Below are positions 47,345 to 54,663 of a stretch of DNA of 64,000 nt, piece after piece; within the stretch, counting starts at the first letter, position 1, and every line of letters starts with the position of its first letter. Origin of the DNA: Pseudomonas sp. NC02 (GTDB lineage: Bacteria; Pseudomonadota; Gammaproteobacteria; Pseudomonadales; Pseudomonadaceae). Under the pieces are notes generated by a model. It was not told the DNA's origin. It made no database searches and was given only the letters and a program-made list of their open reading frames with translations. A program made the translations under genes and the position numbers. The DNA is taken from the NCBI RefSeq assembly GCF_002874965.1, contig NZ_CP025624.1:2480001-2544000 (forward strand), written 5' to 3'.

Positions 47345-48678
47345 GGTGTGACTCCCTGGGTAAAGCGATTGGCCGGGCGCGGCAGGCCGAGGTTTTCCCG
47401 CAGGGTGGTGCCTTCGTATTCGGTGCGGAACAGCCCGCGTTGCTGCAGCAGTGGAATCACCTGCTCGACGAACAGGTCGATGCCGCCCGGGAAGTACGGG
47501 AAGAACACGTTAAACCCGTCACAGGCACGGGCTTCGAACCACTGCTCGAAGAAGTCGGCAATGTCTTCGGCGGTGCCGATTATCGGGTTGCCGGCGGTCA
47601 GGTGCAGGTACAGCTGGCGGATGCTCAGGTTCTGGCTGCGGGCCAGTTCCAGCAGTTTGTCGCGACGGCTGCCGCGCTGGCCTACCGGGGTTTCCGGCAG
47701 CAGGCCGTCGAGGTCGTAGCCCGACAGGTCGATGTCATCGCCCAGGGTGTCGGCCAGGAAACGCAGGCCCAGCACCGGGTCCACCAGGGCCTGGAACTCT
47801 TCGAACAGCGCCTGGGCCTGTTCGCGGGTTTCGCCGATAAACGGGGTGACACCGGGCAGGATCTTGATGTGGTCGGGGTCACGGCCAAAGGCGGCGGCGC
47901 GTTGCTTGATGTCTTGATAGAAAGCCTGGGCGCCGGCCAGGTCATGGTTGACCGCAAAAATCAGCTCGGCAACGCGGGCGGCGAGGGCCTTGCCGGGTTC
48001 CGACGCACCGGCCTGCACCAGCACCGGATGGCCCTGTGGAGGGCGGGCGACGTTGAGTGGGCCACGTACGGAAAAATGTTCGCCGCGATGATTCAGGGTG
48101 TGCAGTTTGGCCGGGTCGAAATACTCCCCGCTGGCCTTGTCGCGGGTGAAGGCGTCGTCGTCCCAGCTGTCCCACAGGCCCTTGACCACATCGTGGAATT
48201 CTTCGGCGCGCTGGTAGCGGTCGCCATGGTCGATATGGGTTTCGCGGCCGAAGTTCCAGGCCTCATCCGAGACCACCGAGGTCACCAGGTTCCAGGCGGC
48301 GCGCCCCTTGGACAGATGATCGAGGGAGGCAAACTTGCGGGCGATATGGTACGGCTCGTTGTAGCTGGTGGTGGCGGTGGCGATCAGGCCGATGTTGCTG
48401 GTGACGGCTGCCAAAGCGGCCATCAGGGTCAAGGGTTCGAAGTGTTCGGCGCGGGCAGTGCGGCTGAGGGCGTCATGATGATGGCCCCACAGGGCGACCA
48501 CGTCGGCGACGAACAAGGCGTCGAATTTGCCGCGTTCGGCGGTTTGCGCGATGTGTTTGAAGTGCTCGAAATCCAGGCTGGCATCCGCCTGGGCCAGGGG
48601 ATGGCGCCAGGCCGATACATGGTGGCCGCTGTTGGCCAGGAAGGCCCCCAGCTTGAGTTGATCGGTACGTCGGGTCAT
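47341..48678 (-). CDS. NtaA/SnaA/DszA-family flavin-dependent monooxygenase
   Basis: 445 residues of the NtaA/SnaA/DszA branch of luciferase-like monooxygenases: LGAFLANSGHHVSAWRHP, FADV-like ALFVADVVALWG, TATTSYNEPYHIARKFASLDHLSKGRAAWNLVTS and the insertion typical of this longer family. Members include nitrilotriacetate and dibenzothiophene sulfone monooxygenases. It needs reduced FMN from a separate reductase. First monooxygenase after the TonB receptor (gap about 60 bp); it overlaps the surE-like gene by 4 bp. Confidence 0.87.
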   Translation of the reverse strand: MTRRTDQLKLGAFLANSGHHVSAWRHPLAQADASLDFEHFKHIAQTAERGKFDALFVADVVALWGHHHDALSRTARAEHFEPLTLMAALAAVTSNIGLIATATTSYNEPYHIARKFASLDHLSKGRAAWNLVTSVVSDEAWNFGRETHIDHGDRYQRAEEFHDVVKGLWDSWDDDAFTRDKASGEYFDPAKLHTLNHRGEHFSVRGPLNVARPPQGHPVLVQAGASEPGKALAARVAELIFAVNHDLAGAQAFYQDIKQRAAAFGRDPDHIKILPGVTPFIGETREQAQALFEEFQALVDPVLGLRFLADTLGDDIDLSGYDLDGLLPETPVGQRGSRRDKLLELARSQNLSIRQLYLHLTAGNPIIGTAEDIADFFEQWFEARACDGFNVFFPYFPGGIDLFVEQVIPLLQQRGLFRTEYEGTTLRENLGLPRPANRFTQGVTP

Positions 48679-48736
48679 GGGCAGGCTCCCGCAAAAGGTC
48701 AGGCGCAGGGCCGGCGAACCGGCCCCGCGGGCTGGG

Positions 48737-51175
48737 TCAGAAGGCGTACGTCACGCCGGTGTACCAATAGCCACCGGTGGTGCCGTAAGGCGAAAAGGTA
48801 CCGTACGGGAAGCCGCCGGAACTGCTTACCAGGTCGGTGCGTTTCGGGTACTTGTTGAACAGGTTGTTGGCCCCCGCATTCAGGGTCACGGCCTTGGTCA
48901 GGTGGTAGTCGATGTTCAGGTCGGTGATCCAGGTCGGCGCGAAGTTGCGGTCGTAGATCTCGGCGGTGCCGTACTCGGTGTAGGAGCCGTAGCGGGTCAG
49001 GTTGAGGCTGGTTTCAACCTTGTCGTAGGTCCAGGTGGTGCCCAGCAGCAGCTTGGATTGCGGCAAGCCGTACTTGAGGTTGCCCTGGCGCTGGCGGTCA
49101 TAGCCACCGTCCGGGCCGAGGGCCTGGGCAGCCACGGTCGAGGCGTGGATCGAGTCGATCTGGGTGGTGTTCCAGTTGAAGCCGGCGCTGTATTTCAGGC
49201 TGCCATAGGCACCGATGTCCTGGCGGTAGTCGCCCACCAGGTCGACGCCGCGGGTGGTGGTGTCGAGGGCGTTGGTGAAGTAGGTCACCGCCTGGTTCGG
49301 GTTGAGCCCGGCGGCGGCGAGGATCGCGCTGATTTGCGGCGTGCCGCCCAGGTAACCGGTCTGGGCGATGCGGTCCTTGATCACGATCTGGTAGGCATCC
49401 AGGGTGATGTTGGTGTTGTCAGTGGGTTGCAGGGTCAGCCCGATGCTGTAGTTGGTCGACTTTTCAGGCTTGAGGGTGGTCGCGCCCAGGGCCTTGGCCA
49501 CATCGGAGTTCACCGCCACGTTGCGGTAGTCGAACAGTTGCCCGTTGACGCTGGTTTGCGAGGTGGAGCTGTAGATCTGCTGGGCCAGGGACGGTGCGCG
49601 GAACCCGGTGCTGACGGTGCCGCGCAAGGCCAGGATCGGGGTCAGCTGGTAGCGGGTGGAGAACTTGCCGTTGGTGGTGGTGCCCGAGCCGTCGTTGTAG
49701 TGCTCGTAGCGCCCGGCCAGGTCCACGTGCCATTTGTCGGTGAGGTCCTGGCCGATCTCGCCGTAGCCCGCGAGGCTGATGCGGCTTTTTTCGGCGGCGT
49801 CGGCCGGGGTGGTACCGGCACCGGAAATGGTCCCGGGTGGAATGATCGCGCCGTTGGCACCGGTGTCGAACGGCCCGCTGGCGTAGGAGGCGAGGTCACC
49901 CTTGCCGATCTTGTAGTCTTCGTAGCGCTGTTCCAGGCCCCAGGAAATCTGCGTCGGCTTGTACAGGCCGAGGTCGAAGGCGCGGGTCAGGTCGAGGTTG
50001 TTGGTCCATTGGCTGAAGGTTTTTACGCCGGTGTCGACCGAGGTCGGTGAGTTCGGGCCGTAGCTCAGGTTGTAGGTGTCGGTGAGGGTGGCCCGGGCAT
50101 GGTCCTGGCCGTAGGTGCTCGACAGGTCATAGTCCCAGCCGGCGGCCTGGCCCTTGCCGCCAAACGCCACCTGGAAGTCGTCTTCGATGAAGCGCAGGTT
50201 GTCTTCGATACCTTCCGGGTACGGGGTCTGGATGCCGTTGAACGACGGCGGCTGGTGGAATGCCAGGGGCTTTTCCGAGTTGCGGTGGGTGTAGGTTGAG
50301 AACGAGTACAGGGTCAGCGCGTCGGCGACCGGCAGCTCGGCGTTGTAGCCGAGGCTGAAGTTCTTCGCCTCGGGCAAGCCGGTGCCGTAGTAGGTGTGGC
50401 GTTGGCTGGTGTTGCCGGCACTGTCGGTGTACGGCGCCGCATCGGAACGGTCCGAGACGTCCTGTTTCTTCACGTCCAGGGCGAGGTTGATGAAACCGTC
50501 GTTGGGCAGGGCCAGGCCGACATTGCCGGTTTGACGCACGGTTTCGCCGTCGCCGTTTTCATAGTTCTGGCCGTAGGTGGTGGACAAGCTGCCGCCGTGG
50601 TCGGTTTGCTTGAGCACGATGTTGATCACGCCGCCGATGGCGTCCGACCCGTATTGCGCCGAGGCGCCGTCACGCAGGACTTCGATGTGATCCACCAGGG
50701 CGGTGGGGATCATGTCCAGGTCCACCGGTTGCGAGCCGGAGTTGAGGGAGGTGGCGTTGTTCAGCAGCGCGCTGTTGTGGCGGCGCTTGCCGTTGACCAG
50801 CACCAGCACCTGGTCGCCGTTCAAGCCGCGCAGGCTGATGGGGCGCACGATCGAGGTCGAACCGAAGCCCGACGAGGCCGGCTGGTTGAGGGACGGCAGC
50901 ACCTTGCTCAAGGCACGGGTCAGGTCGCCCTGGCCGGTGGCGAGCAACTGCTTGGAAGAAATCACGTCCACCGGCGCCGGGCTGTCGGCCAGGGTGCGGG
51001 CCTGGCCACGGTTGCCGATGACCACGACGGTGTCCAGGGGGTTGTCGCTGGCCGGGGCGTCGGCGGCGAGGGTCAGGCTGCTGTAGCTGACGGCCTCGCA
51101 CACGGCGAGGAACAACAGGGTATGGGCGAAAGCCTTGCCGGGTTGGCGGCGGCCTGCGGCGCGTGATGGATTCAT
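48737..51175 (-). CDS. TonB-dependent outer-membrane receptor (organosulfur operon)
   Basis: 812 residues. ATG at 51175 (MNPSRAAGRR) is followed by a signal region (LLFLAVCEAVSYSSLTLAADA). The TonB-box-like LDTVVVIGNR comes next, then the plug (PISLRGLNGDQVLVLVNGKRRH, EVLRDGASAQYGSDAIGGVIN) and a barrel ending in aromatic GVTYAF. No STN domain. The plug resembles receptors for non-iron nutrients as much as siderophore receptors. Position at the head of the monooxygenase operon, behind a sigma54 promoter at 51260-51274, suggests import of a bulky organosulfur compound. Confidence 0.87.
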   Translation of the reverse strand: MNPSRAAGRRQPGKAFAHTLLFLAVCEAVSYSSLTLAADAPASDNPLDTVVVIGNRGQARTLADSPAPVDVISSKQLLATGQGDLTRALSKVLPSLNQPASSGFGSTSIVRPISLRGLNGDQVLVLVNGKRRHNSALLNNATSLNSGSQPVDLDMIPTALVDHIEVLRDGASAQYGSDAIGGVINIVLKQTDHGGSLSTTYGQNYENGDGETVRQTGNVGLALPNDGFINLALDVKKQDVSDRSDAAPYTDSAGNTSQRHTYYGTGLPEAKNFSLGYNAELPVADALTLYSFSTYTHRNSEKPLAFHQPPSFNGIQTPYPEGIEDNLRFIEDDFQVAFGGKGQAAGWDYDLSSTYGQDHARATLTDTYNLSYGPNSPTSVDTGVKTFSQWTNNLDLTRAFDLGLYKPTQISWGLEQRYEDYKIGKGDLASYASGPFDTGANGAIIPPGTISGAGTTPADAAEKSRISLAGYGEIGQDLTDKWHVDLAGRYEHYNDGSGTTTNGKFSTRYQLTPILALRGTVSTGFRAPSLAQQIYSSTSQTSVNGQLFDYRNVAVNSDVAKALGATTLKPEKSTNYSIGLTLQPTDNTNITLDAYQIVIKDRIAQTGYLGGTPQISAILAAAGLNPNQAVTYFTNALDTTTRGVDLVGDYRQDIGAYGSLKYSAGFNWNTTQIDSIHASTVAAQALGPDGGYDRQRQGNLKYGLPQSKLLLGTTWTYDKVETSLNLTRYGSYTEYGTAEIYDRNFAPTWITDLNIDYHLTKAVTLNAGANNLFNKYPKRTDLVSSSGGFPYGTFSPYGTTGGYWYTGVTYAF

Positions 51176-51259
51176 GATGTGCAACACTCCAGTGTGGTTA
51201 GGCAACGGGCCTTGTTCGAGGACGGCTTGTTAAGTTCAAGCTCTGGTGGAGGCAGGAGA

Positions 51260-51274
51260 GCAAAGGCTGTGCCA
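51260..51274 (-). promoter_or_regulatory. Sigma54 promoter of the TonB-receptor/monooxygenase operon
   Basis: Read on the minus strand the sequence is TGGCACAGCCTTTGC, an exact TGGCAC-N5-TTGC. The predicted start is near 51248, leaving a leader of about 73 nt before the receptor ATG. It is paired with a divergent sigma54 promoter at 51427-51441. Confidence 0.8.
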
Positions 51275-51327
51275 TCGCTGAAAAGTCTTGGATAACAAGG
51301 AGTTGTTGGAGGGTTTGCGGGGCGGGT

Positions 51328-51375
51328 GGTGTTTTTCTAACAGGCGGGAGGGCAGGGTGTTGGTTTTTGTGCAGG
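51328..51375. promoter_or_regulatory. Two T-rich GGTGTT...CAGG motifs, candidate activator sites
   Basis: GGTGTTTTTCTAACAGG (from 51328) and GGTGTTGGTTTTTGTGCAGG (from 51356) lie between the divergent sigma54 promoters, 28 bp apart. Similar TGTTGCTTTTTCCACA and TGTGGTTTTTTCATCA motifs occur between the second divergent pair (54522-54571). They could be upstream activating sites for the SfnR-like protein, but the motif is loose. Confidence 0.3.
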
Positions 51376-51426
51376 GGATTTTTTCGCGAAGCTGCTAGCG
51401 TACGCTGGGCCGGGGGAGCGCCTCCT

Positions 51427-51441
51427 TGGCACACCCCTTGC
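51427..51441 (+). promoter_or_regulatory. Sigma54 promoter of the P1 peptidase gene
   Basis: TGGCACACCCCTTGC is an exact TGGCAC-N5-TTGC. The predicted start near 51453 is about 29 nt before the peptidase ATG at 51482. A 10-bp palindrome AGCGTACGCT lies 21 bp upstream at 51397-51406. Confidence 0.8.
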
Positions 51442-51481
51442 TCTCCCCACGCCATACCTAAACCCAAGGAAGCTTTTCTGT

Positions 51482-52474
51482 ATGCCTAGACCTGGCCCGC
51501 GCAACGCCCTCACTGATATTCCCGGCCTGGAGGTTGGCCACGCCACAGACCTGTACGCCGACACCGGCGTCACGGTGATCCGCCCGGATGGTTTCTGGAC
51601 TGCCAGTATCGACATTCGCGGTGGAGGCCCAGGTGGTCGCGAAACCGCGGCGCTGGAGCCGGAGAACATGGTGGGCCAGCTGCACGCGCTGGTGTTTGCC
51701 GGTGGCTCGGTGTTTGGCCTGGCGGCGGCGGATGCGGTGGCGGCGAAGTTGTCCCAGGACCAGGTGGGGTTGCATTTGAAGCCGGGTGCGCCGGCGATTC
51801 CTATCGTGCCGGCGGCGGTGTTGCATGATTTGGCCAATGGCGGGGACAAGGATTGGGGCCTGGAGCCACCTTACCGGCGGCTGGGGTTCGAGGCGCTGGC
51901 CAATGCCGGTCCGGAGTTTGAGCTGGGCTCTGTCGGGGCCGGGCGTGGGGCCATGGCCGGGGTGTTGAAAGGCGGGCTGGGGACGGCGTCCCTGGATTTG
52001 GGCGATGGGTTGGTGGTTGCCGCGTTGGTGGTGGCTAACCCGATTGGTTCGGTCTACATGCCGGATGGCGAGACGTTCTGGGCGTGGCCCTGGGAGGTGG
52101 CGGGGGAGTTTGGCGGGGCGCGGCCGGTGACGGAGATGGATTGCAGTGATCCGATGCCGGAGTTGTCGCGGCTGGATTCCATGGGGCGTCTGCAAGCGGG
52201 GGCCAATACCACGCTGGTGGTGGTGGCGAGTACGGCGCGGTTGACGGTGGCGGAGTGCAAGCGGGTGGCGATCATGGCGCAGGACGGGATTGCCCGGGCG
52301 GTGCGGCCGGCGCATTTGCCGTTTGATGGGGATACGGTTTTTGCGTTGGCTTCGGGGGCAGTGGAGGTGGCGGATGGGCCTCGGCGGCAGGTGGAGATTG
52401 GGCGGATTGGGTCGGCGGCGGCTGATTGTGTGGCTCGGTCGATTGCTCGGGGGGTGTTTGCTGCGCGGGGTTAG
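51482..52474 (+). CDS. P1-family peptidase (DmpA/NylC-type, N-terminal nucleophile)
   Basis: 330 residues of the S58/P1 family: LTDIPGLEVGHATD, TVIRPDGFWTASIDIRGGGPG, MVGQLHALVFAGGSVFGLAAADAV. Autoprocessing is expected at Asn242-Thr243 in GANTTLVVV, giving a Thr nucleophile as in NylC-type members. Such enzymes release N-terminal D- or beta-amino acids from peptides, or cleave amides. No signal peptide, so it is cytoplasmic. It stands alone behind a sigma54 promoter and may process compounds imported by the adjacent peptide transporter or by the sulfur operon. Confidence 0.87.
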   Translation: MPRPGPRNALTDIPGLEVGHATDLYADTGVTVIRPDGFWTASIDIRGGGPGGRETAALEPENMVGQLHALVFAGGSVFGLAAADAVAAKLSQDQVGLHLKPGAPAIPIVPAAVLHDLANGGDKDWGLEPPYRRLGFEALANAGPEFELGSVGAGRGAMAGVLKGGLGTASLDLGDGLVVAALVVANPIGSVYMPDGETFWAWPWEVAGEFGGARPVTEMDCSDPMPELSRLDSMGRLQAGANTTLVVVASTARLTVAECKRVAIMAQDGIARAVRPAHLPFDGDTVFALASGAVEVADGPRRQVEIGRIGSAAADCVARSIARGVFAARG

Positions 52475-52480
52475 GGTGGG

Positions 52481-52987
52481 GTGTATATCCGTTACTCCGC
52501 GGGCCGCCGCGACGGGCCATCCATGGCCCGGCGCGGCTAAACCGGCGTCCTGCCGGTTTACCCGCTCCGCAATACCTGCGTTCGGCCTCGGGCTTATTGG
52601 GGCAGTCAGATCAAGATCAAAAGCAAGAGCACAGCGGCCTACCGGCCGGCTTGAGTGTTAAAAGCCAGATCAAAAGCCAGAGCGAAAACCGATCTGCTTT
52701 TCTGTGGGAGCGGGCTTGCTCGCGAAAAACCTGAGAGCGCCGCGTTCATCCAGAATGCCCGCGTCATCGTTAACGACCTTCGCGAGCAAGCCCGCTCCCA
52801 CATTTGGACCGTGCCCGCTTTAGCTTTTGATTTACAACACTCAAGCCGGCCGGGAGGCCGCTGTGCTGTTGATCTGCTTTTGATCTTGATCTTAGGCGCC
52901 CCGTTAAACCACGCTGGCCGAAGCGAGGTGCCGAGTGGTGGGGCAAAAGCGGAACCAATACAAGCCATCACCTAAATAACGGATATC
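52481..52987. repeat. Large composite repeat, copy D (both arms internally deleted)
   Basis: The left end GTGTATATCCGTTA jumps directly to the CTCCGCGGGCCGCCGCG block, losing about 115 bp of arm. The right arm lacks the block between GCTGGCCGAA and GCGAGGTGCCGAG. The REP pair is at 52703-52802, and the right end reads TAACGGATATCC. Convergent junction between the P1 peptidase and TPR genes. The right terminus overlaps the last codons of the TPR gene. No other gene is present. Confidence 0.87.
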
Positions 52988-54339
52988 CCCCCAATCCGCG
53001 CCCGCGCCCGCAGCGCCTCCCCAGGCAACCCCAAAGCCTCATACACCACCACCAAAGCTCGGTTCGTCGGCACATCCAGCCCGTCATACCGCCGGCGCAA
53101 TTCCAGCGTCTGCTGCGCCCCAAGCCAATCCCCAACCCGCAACCGTGCGTCCAGCTCCACCTGCGCAAACAAATCCCGCTGCGCATGACTCCCGCCAATC
53201 TCATTCAGCCGCGGCAACGCTATCCCCAGCTGTTCCAACGCCCGCCGGGCATCCCCCCGGGCATGCGCCAACAACCCCTCAGCCAACGGCAACGTCACTT
53301 CCCCCCAAACCGGCCGCGCTTCCACACTGTGCCTGCGCAAAGCCGCCAACAACTGATCCGCCTCAGGCTTGCCCGCCCGGGCCAACCCATACAAATATTG
53401 CACACTCAAAAACGGCTGTACCGCATCCCCAACCCGACGCTGCAGGTAGGGCGCCAACGCCTGCCACCGCTCACCCACATCAATCCCGGCCAGCTCCAGC
53501 CGCGCCAGCAATGACACCGCGCCCACCTGATCCTGGGAGTACTCCGGCAAGATCCCCCACACATGCCGGTCATAAATCTCCAGCACCTGCTGATCCTCTC
53601 CGCGCCCCAGATAAAACAACGCGAGATGCCACCAGTTATGGGTGTACATGAACGAGTTAAGCCCGTCCCAGTGCTGCTTCACGCCCTCCAGAAACCCGAT
53701 GCCTTCCTCGATACGCCCCTGGGTCAGCATCACATGGGCCAATGCGTGATGGGCCCATGGCTCGGACGCCTGCAACCGCAACGCTTCAAGCGCACTGGCC
53801 TCGGCTTCCTCCAGCAAATGACACTGCTCATACGCAAACGCCAGTAGCCCGTGACTGTGGGCGATATCCGGCGCGCCGGCGGTGGCCTTCAACCCGATCC
53901 GCAACAGCGCCGGCCAGTTGCCCCGGTTGAATTCCAGGTACTGGTTGAGCTTGGCCGCAAGCAGGTCCCGCGGATAAAGATCCAGCAGATGCTCGCTGAG
54001 GCGCAGCACTTCATCCAGCTCGTCGTTGATCCAGGCTTGCAGTACTTGCAGATACACGAGCGCCCGTGGATGCCGGGAATTCACCGCCGCCGCCCGCTGG
54101 CGGTACTTCTCGGCCAGCACAGGGCCCTCGGGCGACTCGATAAACATCAGCAGCAGGCCGGCAAATCCGTTGGCCAATGCTGAGTCGGGGTCGGCATCGG
54201 CGACCGCGAGGATGCCCTCGGCACGGGGCTGATAGCCGAGAAAACCGCCGACGAAATCATCCAGGCCCTGACGGGTGGCGGGGTTGCGGGTGTCGATGGG
54301 GTTGCCCAGGTAGTCCAGTGACATGCGCTTCAAACTCAT
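52972..54339 (-). CDS. Tetratricopeptide-repeat protein, TTC38-like
   Basis: 455 residues of helical repeats throughout (ALVYLQVLQAWINDELDEVLRL, SHGLLAFAYEQCHLLEEAEA, PWAHHALAHVMLTQGRIEEG, NWWHLALFYLGRGED). The WAHHALAHV and HNWWHLAL segments are characteristic of the TTC38 family. No signal or membrane helix, so a cytoplasmic scaffold of unknown role. The last residues GGISVI and the stop are encoded by the end of repeat copy D. A start at the second ATG (54324) is also possible. An exact sigma54 promoter (54363-54377) drives it, opposite the peptide transporter operon. Confidence 0.8.
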   Translation of the reverse strand: MSLKRMSLDYLGNPIDTRNPATRQGLDDFVGGFLGYQPRAEGILAVADADPDSALANGFAGLLLMFIESPEGPVLAEKYRQRAAAVNSRHPRALVYLQVLQAWINDELDEVLRLSEHLLDLYPRDLLAAKLNQYLEFNRGNWPALLRIGLKATAGAPDIAHSHGLLAFAYEQCHLLEEAEASALEALRLQASEPWAHHALAHVMLTQGRIEEGIGFLEGVKQHWDGLNSFMYTHNWWHLALFYLGRGEDQQVLEIYDRHVWGILPEYSQDQVGAVSLLARLELAGIDVGERWQALAPYLQRRVGDAVQPFLSVQYLYGLARAGKPEADQLLAALRRHSVEARPVWGEVTLPLAEGLLAHARGDARRALEQLGIALPRLNEIGGSHAQRDLFAQVELDARLRVGDWLGAQQTLELRRRYDGLDVPTNRALVVVYEALGLPGEALRARARIGGISVI

Positions 54340-54362
54340 GAATTCAGATAGCGGTTAGAAGG

Positions 54363-54377
54363 GCAAACCTTGTGCCA
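54363..54377 (-). promoter_or_regulatory. Sigma54 promoter of the TPR gene
   Basis: On the minus strand it reads TGGCACAAGGTTTGC, an exact TGGCAC-N5-TTGC. The predicted start near 54351 leaves only about 12 nt to the first ATG (54339) or 27 nt to the second (54324), favouring the latter as the true start. Confidence 0.72.
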
Positions 54378-54408
54378 GTGATGGGTCCCTCAAACTTCAA
54401 ACCTTACC

Positions 54409-54497
54409 GTAGCAGCTGCCGAGCCTTGTCGAGGCTGCGTTGGCGGCATACCTGACACACCGCAGACGCAGCCTCGCCAAGGCTCGGCAGCTGCTAC
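54409..54497. repeat. Palindromic repeat family 2, copy 3
   Basis: GTAGCAGCTGCCGAGCC...GGCTCGGCAGCTGCTAC, an 89-bp hairpin with the same inner GAGGCTGCG arms as the other copies. It lies between the divergent sigma54 promoters of the TPR gene and the peptide transporter, within a 324-bp gap that otherwise holds only regulatory sequence. Confidence 0.9.
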
Positions 54498-54613
54498 GCA
54501 CAACCATTCCTCAAGAGGGCGGGCTGTTGCTTTTTCCACACTCGTCCCGGCCACTGTGGTTTTTTCATCACTGCCAAGGTCTACGACGCCCGCAAACGCG
54601 GCCCGTCGCCCCA

Positions 54614-54628
54614 TGGCACAGCCCTTGC
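54614..54628 (+). promoter_or_regulatory. Sigma54 promoter of the peptide ABC transporter operon
   Basis: TGGCACAGCCCTTGC is an exact TGGCAC-N5-TTGC. The predicted start near 54640 lies about 24 nt before the ATG at 54664, which has AAGGAG upstream. Confidence 0.8.
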
Positions 54629-54663
54629 TAAATCCCTGACAAAACCTTAGTCAAGGAGTCTCC

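Noticed and set aside
47329..50050. Two long plus-strand frames opposite the NtaA-like and TonB receptor genes
   Set aside because: Both are Gly/Val/Gln-rich antisense shadows of clearly coding minus-strand genes.
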